From contig CAVQLG010000015.1 in the NCBI GenBank assembly GCA_963713275.1, forward strand, positions 119,368 to 183,367: a stretch of DNA of 64,000 nucleotides, in the 5' to 3' direction. Shown here one piece after another: positions 19,708 through 31,641 of the stretch; the stretch's first letter is position 1; the number at the start of each line of letters is the position of its first letter. This stretch comes from CAIWHR01 sp963713275 (GTDB taxonomy: Bacteria > Pseudomonadota > Gammaproteobacteria > Burkholderiales > Casimicrobiaceae). The position numbers and the translations under genes are program-made. The notes beneath the pieces are model-generated. The model was not told where the DNA came from, made no database searches, and saw only the letters and a list, made by a program, of their open reading frames with translations.

Positions 19708-20074
19708 CGGGGAACCTCGAGCTGGATCTGAACGGCCGCAGGGGCGATGGCGGACGCTTACTTCGCCGATCATACCGACGCGCAAACGCGTTGGCGTGAA
19801 GGCCGAGCCGGCGCCGCAGCATAGGTTTACATTGGTGTCGTGCGGCAGCAACAACGCGCGCTTTTGCCGCCAGCCTGTCCGTGGCCGACGCGTGGTCGAG
19901 CGGCGATCGGGACGCCAACCCGGCCTCGGCCATGCTGCTGCCAACCGCGGTGAGCCGGCGCAGCGGCAGCGGGGAGGGCCCGCCGGCTGTACCGCGTCCG
20001 TCCCGGCGATCGGTGTCCCGGAGGACGCGGCCGGGCCGTCCCGGCGGTGCGAAGGCCGTGGCATCATTGCGCCG
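19708..20074. other. Intergenic stretch without a recognised gene
   Basis: About 370 bp between the transposase scar and ybaK. Open frames on both strands here have Arg/Pro/Gly-rich shadow composition and no family resemblance. I see no terminator or clear promoter. Confidence 0.5.
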
Positions 20075-20572
20075 ATGGCCAAGAGGGACAGACACGTAAG
20101 CGAGACCCCCGCCACGACGTGGCTGCGTGCGCAAGGGGTTCTGTTCACTGAGCACCCGTACGACTATGTCGAACATGGCGGGGCTCGCGAGTCATCGCAG
20201 CAGCTCGGTGTGCCGCTGCACGCGGTGGTCAAGACGCTAGTGATGCAGGATGAGCACGGTCGGCCGCTCGTGGTGCTGATGCACGGGGATTGCCAAGTCA
20301 GCACCAAGGCCTTGGGACGGGCCATCGGCGCCAAGAGCGTCGAACCGTGCAAGCCCGAGGTAGCACAGCGCCACAGCGGCTATCAGGTCGGCGGCACGTC
20401 CCCCTTCGGCTTGCGCAAGGCGATGCCGGTCTACGTGCAGGAAACGATACTCACGCTGCCGCGCATCCTGATCAACGGCGGCCGGCGGGGGTTTCTCGTT
20501 GGCATTCACCCAACCGTGCTCGTCGAACAATTGGAGGCGCGACCGGTTCGATGCGCTTTGGAGGCGCCGTAG
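20075..20572 (+). CDS. ybaK: Cys-tRNA(Pro)/aminoacyl-tRNA deacylase, YbaK/EbsC type
   Basis: A 165-residue editing-domain protein that hydrolyses mischarged tRNA, typically Cys-tRNA(Pro). Features: ETPATTWLRAQGVLFTEHPY, HAVVKTLVMQDEHGRPLVVL, the conserved GGTSPFGLRKAMPVYVQETI and ILINGGRRGFLVGIHP. I chose the ATG at 20075 because a much longer upstream frame is only shadow sequence. It is convergent with xerD, with 233 bp between them and no gene in the gap. Confidence 0.9.
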   Translation: MAKRDRHVSETPATTWLRAQGVLFTEHPYDYVEHGGARESSQQLGVPLHAVVKTLVMQDEHGRPLVVLMHGDCQVSTKALGRAIGAKSVEPCKPEVAQRHSGYQVGGTSPFGLRKAMPVYVQETILTLPRILINGGRRGFLVGIHPTVLVEQLEARPVRCALEAP

Positions 20573-20805
20573 TCCCGATCGTTCGACGGGGTGCGGAACG
20601 AACGCGACCGTGGCGTCGGGGCGTTGGTCGCCTTGCGTCGGGTCCGTTGTCGCTGCTTGTCTGCTCTGCGCTGCGTGCGGTGGCCTGACGACGAGTGGGA
20701 GGGCGGCCCTTCGCGCGCCTGGCGTCTCGGCGGGTGGAACGTGGAGGCTGCCCGGATTCTGCCGGGCCGCCGCACCAACGGCCCGTCGCGGGCGCGCCCA
20801 CGGCG

Positions 20806-21717
20806 TCAGCCCCGCGGGTGATGCCGCGCATGCAGCGCCTTCAGCCGCTCGCGGGCGATGTGCGTGTAGATCGTCGTCGTCGTGATGTCGGCGTGGCCGA
20901 GCAGGAGCTGGACGACTCGAAGGTCGGCGCCGTGGTTGAGCAGGTGTGTGGCGAACGCGTGCCGCAGCACGTGCGGGGAGAGGCGGGCGGCGGGAATTCC
21001 GGCCTTGCGCGCGTAGCGCTTGACGAGCACCCAGAACGCCTGCCGCGTCATCGGGCCGGTTCGTGCGGTCAGGAACACCGCCTGGCTCTTGCCCTCGCCG
21101 GCGAGTGCGCCGCGAACCTGCTCGAGGTAGCGCTGTATCCAGTCGACCGCTTCCTCGCCGAGCGGCACCAGCCGTTCCTTGCTGCCCTTGCCCACGACGC
21201 GCACGACGCCCATGTCGAGCGACACCTGCGTGAGTGCGAGCCCGACCAGCTCGGACACGCGCAGACCGGTCGCGTAGAGCGTTTCCAGCATCGCGCGGTC
21301 GCGCAGGCCCAGCGGGGTCGCCGTGTCGGGCGCGGCGAGCAGGGCTTCGACCTCCGGTTCGCTCAGGTTCTTCGGCAGGCGTCGCGGCAGCTTGGGCGCA
21401 CGCACGCGAAGCGTCGGGTCGGCGGCGAGGACCCCCTTCTGCAGCTGCAAGCCGTAGTAGCGGCGCAGCGCCGAGAGACGGCGGGCAATCGACGTTGCCT
21501 TGGCGCGGGCGCGGAACTGCTCGGCGAGGAACGCCTCGACGTCGCTGCGCCGGGCGCTGTCGAGTGTCGCCGCATTCCGCTGCAGCCACGCGCACCAGGC
21601 CACGAGATCGCGCCGGTAGCTCGCGATCGACGCGGGCGCGAGGCCGTCCTGCAGCCATAGCTGGTCGCAGAACGCGTCGATGCGCCGCTGGGTTTCTGGC
21701 TCGGCCGTGGCTGCCAA
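20806..21717 (-). CDS. xerD: Site-specific tyrosine recombinase XerD
   Basis: Resolves chromosome dimers at dif together with XerC under FtsK control. 303 residues: N-terminal SAM-like domain (IDAFCDQLWLQDGLAPASIA, YRRDLVAWCAWL), then the catalytic domain with Arg in YATGLRVSELVGL, Lys in GKGSKERLVPLG, HVLRHAFATHLL (H-x-x-R), LGHADITTT (His) and IYTHI (the nucleophilic Tyr). Start MAATAEPETQ at 21717. It lies 30 bp after ogt on the same strand, so co-transcription is possible. Confidence 0.94.
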   Translation of the reverse strand: MAATAEPETQRRIDAFCDQLWLQDGLAPASIASYRRDLVAWCAWLQRNAATLDSARRSDVEAFLAEQFRARAKATSIARRLSALRRYYGLQLQKGVLAADPTLRVRAPKLPRRLPKNLSEPEVEALLAAPDTATPLGLRDRAMLETLYATGLRVSELVGLALTQVSLDMGVVRVVGKGSKERLVPLGEEAVDWIQRYLEQVRGALAGEGKSQAVFLTARTGPMTRQAFWVLVKRYARKAGIPAARLSPHVLRHAFATHLLNHGADLRVVQLLLGHADITTTTIYTHIARERLKALHARHHPRG

Positions 21718-21747
21718 CCGCGACTCCCTTCGCGGGCGACCGGGCCG

Positions 21748-22272
21748 TCAGGCACCGAAGCGGTAGCCCTCGTGGACCAGCAGCCAGCGCTTGATCTCGA
21801 GGGCTTCGCCACCCGCGGCGCCGCCGAAGCCGCCCAGCGCGCCACGGCTGCCGACGACGCGGTGGCAGGGCGTCACCAGCGCGACCGGGTTTGCGGCGCA
21901 GGCGTTGCCGACGGCGCGCGCTCCGGTGCGCAGTGCGCGCGCGATCTCGCCGTAGGTGCGCGATTCGCCGACCGGAATCCGGTCGATCTCGTGCCAGACG
22001 CGGCGCTGGAACGGCGTGCCCACGGGATCGAGCGGCAGCGTGAAGCGGTGCCGCGGATCGGCGAGGTAACGCTCGATCTCGTCGACGACCTGGCGCGCGA
22101 AGGCGTCGGCGGGCCGTTGCGCGCGCTCGGCGAGCGGCAGGTACTCCACACCGGTCAGCCGGCCGTCGCGGGTGCGGATGCCCAGCACCGCGAACGGCGC
22201 GCGCAGCTTGGCGGCGTACGCGGCGGATGGCGCGACACGCGCCGGAAGGCCTGCGATCGGCTCGCGCTTCAT
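21748..22272 (-). CDS. ogt: Methylated-DNA--protein-cysteine methyltransferase
   Basis: Suicide repair protein that removes O6-alkyl groups from guanine. 174 residues with the acceptor Cys136 in NPVALVTPCHRVV, the preceding GTPFQRRVWHEI and RTYGEIARALRTGARAVGNA (helix-turn-helix and Arg finger region), and a C-terminal GGFGGAAGGEALEIKRWLL. The ATG at 22272 overlaps the stop of the truncated dctM frame as ATGA, so this gene was probably translated behind dctM; that promoter may now be lost. Confidence 0.92.
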   Translation of the reverse strand: MKREPIAGLPARVAPSAAYAAKLRAPFAVLGIRTRDGRLTGVEYLPLAERAQRPADAFARQVVDEIERYLADPRHRFTLPLDPVGTPFQRRVWHEIDRIPVGESRTYGEIARALRTGARAVGNACAANPVALVTPCHRVVGSRGALGGFGGAAGGEALEIKRWLLVHEGYRFGA

Positions 22273-22454
22273 CCGAGACTCATCTGCCGGGGCAGCGCGG
22301 TGACGAGGTCGGGGACGTACCAGATCAGCAGCACCGCGGCGATCATCAGCAGGAACATCGGCAGCGTTTCGCGGGCGATCCAGGTGATCTGCCGCTTGGT
22401 CATCCCCTGCAGCGCGAACAGGTTGAAACCCATGGGGGGAGTGATCTGCGCCAG
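22269..22454 (-). pseudogene. C-terminal stump of a TRAP transporter large permease (DctM-like)
   Basis: About 61 residues with the conserved end of DctM proteins: LAQITPPMGFNLFALQGMTK, then membrane segment LPMFLLMIAAVLLIWYVPDL. The rest of the ~430-residue, 12-segment permease is missing; upstream codons are unrelated and run into the oxoprolinase 5' region. The open frame to 22634 has no credible N-terminus. TRAP permeases import organic acids, so it may have served the neighbouring 5-oxoprolinase; that is inference. Confidence 0.65.
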
Positions 22455-22726
22455 GGAGCTCCGGTGGAAGGGCGTAGCGCGCGAGGCCAGGGTTCGACGG
22501 ACTCTATTTACCACAATTGGCAGGGTTCCGGGCCCGTCGCGTCGTGGACGAGCGCCCGCGCCCGAGTCCCCTTGCTGCACGACCGGTCCGGCCTGTACGA
22601 TCGGGCGGCAAACCGGAGTACGTGGTTGCCGCACGCTCCGGGTTTCGCGCTTGGGGCGGCGTGCCGCGCCCGTGCCAGGACCACCTCTCGACGTGCCTGG
22701 GCTCCTTTTCCTCGACCTATCGCCTC

Positions 22727-26370
<3,644 letters not shown>

Positions 26371-26444
26371 CGCCGCAGATGCCCCGGCCGCAAGCGTGCG
26401 CGGCGCGGGGGGACCGCAGTTGTTCGTTGACACAGGAGCAGACC

Positions 26445-26924
26445 ATGACGTCGGTATTCGATTTCGAAGTCAATGACATCCAGGGCCGGCCGGTGCCGCT
26501 GTCGCGTTACCGGGATCGCGTGCTGCTGATCGTCAACACCGCAAGCAAGTGCGGGTTCACGCCGCAGTACAAGGGGCTCGAGGCGCTCTACCGCAGGTAC
26601 CGCGAGCGCGGGCTGGAGGTCCTCGGTTTTCCCTGCAACCAGTTCGGCGCGCAGGAGCCCGGCACCGAGGCCGAGATCGCGTCGTTCTGCGAAGTGAACT
26701 ACGCCGTCACTTTTCCTCTGTTCGCGAAGATCGACGTCAACGGCGACGACGCGGCGCCCCTGTATCGGCACCTGAAGCACGCCAGGCCAGGGTTGCTCGG
26801 GTCGGAGGCGATCAAGTGGAACTTCACCAAGTTCCTCGTCGACCGCCAGGGCAACGTGGTCGAGCGCTACGCACCCAACACCGAGCCGGACGCGCTCGCC
26901 GTCGACATCGAGAAGCTGCTGTGA
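26445..26924 (+). CDS. Glutathione peroxidase (Cys type)
   Basis: Thioredoxin-fold peroxidase of 159 residues that reduces hydroperoxides using thiols. Catalytic Cys36 is in NTASKCGFTPQYKGLE; the family motif LGFPCNQFGAQEPG and the WNFTKFLVDRQG tryptophan/asparagine site are present. Cysteine, not selenocysteine, occupies the active site. The ATG at 26445 is preceded by AGGAG at proper spacing. Similar proteins in bacteria are often thioredoxin-dependent. It begins 74 bp after the oxoprolinase stop and may share its transcript. Confidence 0.93.
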   Translation: MTSVFDFEVNDIQGRPVPLSRYRDRVLLIVNTASKCGFTPQYKGLEALYRRYRERGLEVLGFPCNQFGAQEPGTEAEIASFCEVNYAVTFPLFAKIDVNGDDAAPLYRHLKHARPGLLGSEAIKWNFTKFLVDRQGNVVERYAPNTEPDALAVDIEKLL

Positions 26925-26943
26925 GCGCCGTTGTTCTCTTGCG

Positions 26944-27723
26944 ATGCGCGTTGTGAGCGTCGCCGCCGCACTGCGCCGCCTGCGCGCCCTCTGGGCGCGG
27001 GCCTTCGCGTTGGGACCGGAGCGCGCGCTGCAGGCCGGGGCCGCGTGCGCGCTCGCGGCGGGCACGTCTGGCTGCGACGTCGCCACGGGCATGGCGCAGC
27101 GCGCGGGCGTCTTGCCGACGTTCGAGGAGCACTGCGCCGCGGCGCTGCCGCCGACGCGGGTCGAAGTCCGCGTGGCGTCGGCGGCTCACGCGATCGACGA
27201 CAGCCGTCCTTACGCCGAGCTCGCGCGGATGGGCATCGACGCCGGTGCGAACGAGCGCGTGATCGGGCTCACGCGGGCGCGCATCGGTCACAACGCGTCC
27301 ATGACGATCGCCGGCATCGAGGATCCGCGATCGCGCCGGGTCTGCGTGCGGCCGGAAATCAGGGTCGAGTTCTCGCTGCAGCCGATGACCGTCTTCGTCG
27401 GCCGCGAGTTCGGCGGCGACGAATGCCGTCGGGCGGCGATTCTCGAGCACGAGATGAAACACGTGGCCGTCTATCGTGACTACGTCGTCGAGCTCGCGCA
27501 CGACGTGGAGCAGGAGATCACGCACGCCTACGGCGACACCGTCCTGCAGTTCGCCTCGCGCGAGGAAGCGGAGCGCGAGATCCAGCAGGCGCTGGCAGGG
27601 TACCTCGACCCCGTGCTCGGGCGGGCGTCGCGCGAGGTGCAGCGCCGGCAGGAAGGCGTCGACACGCCGGCGGAGTACGCGCGCGTCGCCGCCGCCTGCG
27701 GGGGGATCGAGTTGCACGAGTAG
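26944..27723 (+). CDS. Putative zinc metalloprotease-like exported protein
   Basis: 259 residues, no named family recognised. A hydrophobic N-terminal stretch ends in ALAAGTSGCDV, close to a lipoprotein box (Cys44), so membrane attachment is possible. Residues 167-173 read ILEHEMKH: an HExxH zinc motif (H169, E170, H173) in a helix, followed by VAVYRDYVVELAHDVEQEIT. Seven further residues downstream no clear third ligand is evident. The C-terminal half is helical and charged. Starts 19 bp after the glutathione peroxidase stop. Hydrolase activity is inferred from the motif only. Confidence 0.6.
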   Translation: MRVVSVAAALRRLRALWARAFALGPERALQAGAACALAAGTSGCDVATGMAQRAGVLPTFEEHCAAALPPTRVEVRVASAAHAIDDSRPYAELARMGIDAGANERVIGLTRARIGHNASMTIAGIEDPRSRRVCVRPEIRVEFSLQPMTVFVGREFGGDECRRAAILEHEMKHVAVYRDYVVELAHDVEQEITHAYGDTVLQFASREEAEREIQQALAGYLDPVLGRASREVQRRQEGVDTPAEYARVAAACGGIELHE

Positions 27724-27761
27724 ATGGCCTCGGGGCCGGCTACGCAACGGCCGGCGCGCGG

Positions 27762-29057
27762 TCAGGGCAGTGCGCGGGCGAGCGCCTGCTCGAGCCGCGC
27801 CAGGCCCTCGAGAATCTCGTCGAGGCTGATCACGAGCGATGGTGCGATGCGCACGACGTCGGGGCCGGCGAGCAGCAGCAGCAGGCCGCACTCGCCGGCT
27901 GCGCGCACGACTTCCATCGCCTTGCCCGTCCAGGGAAGGTCGAGCTCGCAGCCGATCCACACCCCCTCGCCCCGGATGTCGGCGAACACGCGGCGTCGCT
28001 GGTTCATCGCCTTGAGGCCCTCGCTGAACAGCGCGTGTCGCGCCTTCACGCCTTCGAGCACCTCGGTCGTGTTGATGATGTCGAACACGGCGCCGGCCAC
28101 GGCGCAGGCGAGCGGGTTGCCGCCGTACGTCGTGCCGTGCACGCCGACCGCGAAGGCGCGCGCGACCTCCGCCGTCGTGAGCATCGCGCCGATCGGGAAG
28201 CCTCCCCCCAGGCCCTTGGCGCTGGTGAGGATGTCCGGCGTGACGCCTTTCTGCATGTACGAGAACAGCGTGCCCGTGCGCCCCATGCCGCTTTGGATCT
28301 CGTCGAGAACCAGCAGCGCGTCGTGCGCGCTGCAGAGCCTGCGCGCCGCCTGCAGGTATTCCGGCGTGCCCGGGCGCATGCCGCCTTCGCCCTGCATCGG
28401 TTCGAGGATCACCGCACAGATCTCGGGGCCGTGCGCCGCGAACTCGGCTTCGAGCGCGGCGACGTCGTTGTAGGGCAGGTGCACGAAACCCGCGGGGTTG
28501 GGGCCGAACCCGCTCGCGTACTTCTCCTGGCCTCCGGCGGTGACGGTGAACAGCGTCCGCCCATGGAAGGCGTTCAACGTAGAGACGATGCGCAGCTTGT
28601 GCGGGCCGTAGCGATCGTGGGCGTGGCGCCGGGCGAGCTTCAGCGCCGCCTCGTTGGCTTCGGCGCCCGAGTTGCAGAAGAACACGCGCTCGGCGAACGT
28701 GGCGTCGGTGAGCCGCTTGGCGAGCCGCAATGCCGGCTCGTTGGTGAACCAGTTGGAAACGTGCCATAGGCGTGCTGCCTGCTCCGCGAGCGCGTTGACC
28801 ATGGCCGGATGGCAGTGACCCAGCGCGGTGACCGCGACGCCGCTGGCGAAGTCGACGTACATCCGCCCTTCCTGGTCCCAGACACGCGAGCCCTCGCCGC
28901 GCACCGGCACGAACGGCGCCGGGGCGAAGCAGGGCACCATCACCTCGTCGAACAGCGCGCGCGTGACCGGCAGGGAGGCGGCGCTGCCGGGACTGGCGAC
29001 TTCCTGCCGCGACGAGGCGGAGTTCATCGTCTGGGCGGCGGCGGAGACGGGGAACAT
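27762..29057 (-). CDS. Class III aminotransferase, ArgD/AstC type
   Basis: PLP-dependent transaminase of 431 residues in the acetylornithine/succinylornithine branch. Key features: FASGVAVTALGHCHPAMVNA, LWHVSNWFTNEPALRLAKRL, FCNSGAEANEAALKLAR, NAFHGRTLFTVTAGGQEKY, the PLP-contact DEIQSGMGRTGTLFSY and the Schiff-base Lys in SAKGLGGGFPIGAML, then HGTTYGGNPLACAVAG. Substrate (acetylornithine, succinyldiaminopimelate or succinylornithine) cannot be settled from sequence. A RidA-like gene lies 48 bp upstream on the same strand, a logical partner because RidA clears reactive enamines made by PLP enzymes. Confidence 0.85.
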   Translation of the reverse strand: MFPVSAAAQTMNSASSRQEVASPGSAASLPVTRALFDEVMVPCFAPAPFVPVRGEGSRVWDQEGRMYVDFASGVAVTALGHCHPAMVNALAEQAARLWHVSNWFTNEPALRLAKRLTDATFAERVFFCNSGAEANEAALKLARRHAHDRYGPHKLRIVSTLNAFHGRTLFTVTAGGQEKYASGFGPNPAGFVHLPYNDVAALEAEFAAHGPEICAVILEPMQGEGGMRPGTPEYLQAARRLCSAHDALLVLDEIQSGMGRTGTLFSYMQKGVTPDILTSAKGLGGGFPIGAMLTTAEVARAFAVGVHGTTYGGNPLACAVAGAVFDIINTTEVLEGVKARHALFSEGLKAMNQRRRVFADIRGEGVWIGCELDLPWTGKAMEVVRAAGECGLLLLLAGPDVVRIAPSLVISLDEILEGLARLEQALARALP

Positions 29058-29105
29058 GGCGGCGCGGGGAGCAGGCGGGCAGGTGATTCGGACCGGCGGG
29101 CGGGG

Positions 29106-29469
29106 TCAGGCGCTGCCGAGGGCGGCGACGACCTGGATCTCGACCTTGTATTCGGGCGCGGCGAGATGCGCCTGCACCGTCGCGCGCGCTGGCGTTGCGC
29201 CGGCGACGACCCAATCCTCCCACACGGCGTTGAGTGCGGGGAAATCCTTCATGTCGGGCAGGTAGATCGTCGCCGAGAGGATGCGAGTCTTGTCCGTTCC
29301 GGCCTCGGCGAGCAGAGCGTCGATCTGCGCCAGCACCTGCCGCACTTGGCCGGTGACGTCGGCCGTCGGCGTCGCGGGCGACCTGCCCGGCAAGGTAGAC
29401 CGTGCCCGATCCGAGGTGGATGACGAGTTCGGACAGGCGACTGCCGACGTGCCGGCGTTCGATGGCCAT
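29106..29469 (-). CDS. RidA-family enamine/imine deaminase (frameshifted)
   Basis: Hydrolyses enamine/imine intermediates to keto acids. MAIERRHVGSRLSELVIHLG then GTVYLAGQVARDAD, a shift at ~29,361-29,370, then VTGQVRQVLAQIDALLAEAG, TDKTRILSATIYLPDMKDF, PALNAVWEDWV and PARATVQAHLAAPEYKVEIQ. The Arg of PARATVQA is the family's substrate-binding residue. Removing one base gives 120 residues, the normal size. Lies just upstream of the aminotransferase on the same strand. Confidence 0.8.
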
Positions 29470-29528
29470 GATGCTATCCTGCGGGGCACGCGCCGACGCG
29501 GCGCGGTTTCCTGCGGATTGTAAGCGAA

Positions 29529-29903
29529 ATGACCGCGCGCCTCGCGCTGACGCTGTCTTCCCTGCTGTTGTTCGCGGCCGTCGGCGCCGGCGCGTTCGGC
29601 GCGCACGCGCTCAAGGCGCGTCTCGGCGCGGACCTGCTCGCGGTCTGGCAGACCGCGGTCCAGTACCACTTCTGGCACGCGCTTGGGCTGCTCGCGGTCG
29701 GCGTCCTGCTGCGCGTCGACCCCGGGCGCCGCGGGGTCGCCGCGGCCGGGTGGCTGCTGGTGCTCGGGGTCGTGCTCTTCTCGGGCAGCCTGTACGCGAT
29801 GGCGTTGTCCGGCGTTCGCGGCTTGGGCATGGTCACGCCCTTCGGCGGCGTCGCGCTGCTCGCCGCGTGGGCGCTGCTGGCCTGCGCGGTGGCGCGGCGC
29901 TGA
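29529..29903 (+). CDS. DUF423 inner-membrane protein
   Basis: A 124-residue protein with four hydrophobic segments: ALTLSSLLLFAAVGAGAFGA, HFWHALGLLAVGVLL, AAAGWLLVLGVVLFSGSLYA, and GVALLAAWALLACAVA. GAFGAHALKARL and AVQYHFWHALGLLAVG are DUF423 (YgdD-like) signatures. Function unknown. Start ATG at 29529 is 59 bp from the divergent ridA start. Confidence 0.85.
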   Translation: MTARLALTLSSLLLFAAVGAGAFGAHALKARLGADLLAVWQTAVQYHFWHALGLLAVGVLLRVDPGRRGVAAAGWLLVLGVVLFSGSLYAMALSGVRGLGMVTPFGGVALLAAWALLACAVARR

Positions 29904-29965
29904 TCGTGAAGGCAATCGCACGCTGGGCTGGGCGATCTCATTGGGCTTTATCTCGGCAAGGCCGA

Positions 29966-30201
29966 TCGCGACTGAAGTCGCTCCCACGGCTTCGGAGTCG
30001 GGTTCTTGTGGGAGGGGCTTTAGCCGCGATGGGTGGTCCGGCCAGCGACGATCGCGACTGAAGTCGCTCCCACGGCGTTCGGGTCGGGTGCTTGTGGGAG
30101 CGGCTTTAGCCGCGAAGGGTGGCCCCGCCAGCGACGATCGCGACTGAAGTCGCTCCCACGGCGCTCGGGTTGGGTTCTTGTGGGAGCGGCTTTAGCCGCG
30201 A
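29966..30201. repeat. Tandem REP/BIME array, three 86-bp units
   Basis: Six ~22-bp palindromic elements in three direct 86-bp units (starts 29966, 30052, 30138). Each unit has one element in minus orientation (core CGACTGAAGTCG, ending CTCCCAC) and one in plus orientation (GTGGGAGCGGCTTTAGCCGC; the first copy has GGGG). Inverted pairs would fold into long hairpins. Spacers such as GGTCGGG are also repeated. These resemble REP/BIME elements of pseudomonads and relatives. No REP-associated transposase is in the window. The array lies between DUF423 and the RND operon. Confidence 0.85.
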
Positions 30202-30379
30202 AGGGTGGCCGCGGGTTGTTCGCTGCCGCGATTGCCTTGGCGAGAAGCGGGCGGAATGGCGGAATTCGCGGGTTTGCCGCGTTTTCGTCCGGGGGCGCAT
30301 AATCCGCGGTTGATCCCGACGGCGAACAGGATTCGGCGGGGCGAACTCGTTTCAGCGCCGCAATCTTCGCCCCTATGGC

Positions 30380-31627
30380 ATGACCAAAGGCATCCTCGGT
30401 GGCACCGTTTTGCTAGGACTGCTTGCCGCCGCCGCCGCGGGTTACTGGCTCGGCCAGCAGCGCGTGGCCCCGGTGCTTGGCGCAGCGCCCGGCACGGCAG
30501 TGCCGGGTCCGGCAGCATCAGCCGCCGGACCGGGTGCCGGACTCGGCGGAGCACCCGGTGGGAGCGCGATGGTCGAGGCCGCGAAGGTCGCCACGGCGCC
30601 GCTGTCGAAGGCGATCACGGCGGTCGGCAGCCTGCGCTCCGACGAGTCGATCACCGTACGCCCCGAAGTCGCAGGCCGGGTCGCCTTCATCGGTTTTGAG
30701 GAGGGTCAGCGCGTGCCCAGGGGCGCGACGCTGGTCCGGCTCGACCCGGCGATCAACCAGGCCGAGGTGCAGCAGGCGCAGGCGAACCTCACGCTGGCGC
30801 GCGCCAAGTACGAGCGCGCGCTCGAGCTGCAGGGCAAGGGGTTCATCTCCGGCCAGGCGAGGGACGAGGCCGAGAACAACCTCAAGGTTGCCGAAGCCGC
30901 GGTCGCGCTGGCCAACGCGCGCCTGGCCAAGACCGAGATCAAGGCGCCATTCACCGGGGTCATCGGCCTGCGCTCGATCTCCGTCGGCGACTACGTGAAG
31001 GAGGGCGCCGACATCGTCAATCTGGAGGCGATCGACGCGCTCAAGGTCGACTTCCGCGTGCCCGAGATCTACCTCAAGGAGATCGCGGTCGGGCAGACGC
31101 TGCAGGTCACGCTCGACGCGCTGCCGGGCAAGACGTACGCGGGCAGGGTGTTCGCGATCAATCCGCTGGTCGACGCGGCAGGGCGTGCGATCGTCATCCG
31201 CGCGCAGGTGAAGAACACCGATACGGCGCTGCGACCCGGCATGTTCGCGCGGGTGCGCCTGTTCACGCGGACGGTCGAGGACGCGCGGGTGCTGCCCGAG
31301 CAGGCGCTGGTGCCGCAGGGCGAGGACCAGTACGTGTTCCGCATCGTCGACGGCAAGGCGGCGCGGGCCAAGGTCACCGTTGGGCAGCGCCGCGACGGGA
31401 TGGTCGAGATCGTCGACGGCGTCGCCGCCGGCGACCTCGTCGTCACCGCGGGGCAGCTCAAGCTGCGCGACGGCGCCCCGGTGACCGTGGCGGCCGGCAG
31501 GCAAGGCCCTCCGATCGCGGCCGGGAAGTCAGCGACTGCGAACGGCGGCACGCCCGACAAGGCCGAGACGGTCGCAACACCTGCCAAGGCGGGCACCGGA
31601 CCGGCGGGCGCCACGCCGCGGTCCTGA
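30380..31627 (+). CDS. RND efflux periplasmic adaptor (MFP) subunit
   Basis: Membrane-fusion protein that couples an RND pump to the outer-membrane channel. 415 residues: a single N-terminal membrane anchor (GILGGTVLLGLLAAAAAGYW), a Gly/Ala/Pro linker, a biotinyl-lipoyl-like half (VRPEVAGRVAFIGFEEGQRV), a coiled-coil hairpin (VQQAQANLTLARAKYERALE, KVAEAAVALANARLAKTEIK), the second lipoyl half (APFTGVIGLRSISVGDYVKE) and a beta-barrel region (DALPGKTYAGRVFAINPLVD). Fourteen bases separate its stop from the pump gene. Substrate unknown. Confidence 0.92.
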   Translation: MTKGILGGTVLLGLLAAAAAGYWLGQQRVAPVLGAAPGTAVPGPAASAAGPGAGLGGAPGGSAMVEAAKVATAPLSKAITAVGSLRSDESITVRPEVAGRVAFIGFEEGQRVPRGATLVRLDPAINQAEVQQAQANLTLARAKYERALELQGKGFISGQARDEAENNLKVAEAAVALANARLAKTEIKAPFTGVIGLRSISVGDYVKEGADIVNLEAIDALKVDFRVPEIYLKEIAVGQTLQVTLDALPGKTYAGRVFAINPLVDAAGRAIVIRAQVKNTDTALRPGMFARVRLFTRTVEDARVLPEQALVPQGEDQYVFRIVDGKAARAKVTVGQRRDGMVEIVDGVAAGDLVVTAGQLKLRDGAPVTVAAGRQGPPIAAGKSATANGGTPDKAETVATPAKAGTGPAGATPRS

Positions 31628-31641
31628 ATCCGGAGCGGCTC

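Noticed and set aside
26824..29469. 881-codon minus-strand frame
   Set aside because: Begins as the real RidA N-terminus, then reads on in the wrong frame through the aminotransferase because of the one-base shift.
29966..30201. Regular 86-bp repeats as a CRISPR array
   Set aside because: Repeat units contain paired palindromes and the spacers are themselves repeated; no cas genes; REP/BIME structure explains them.
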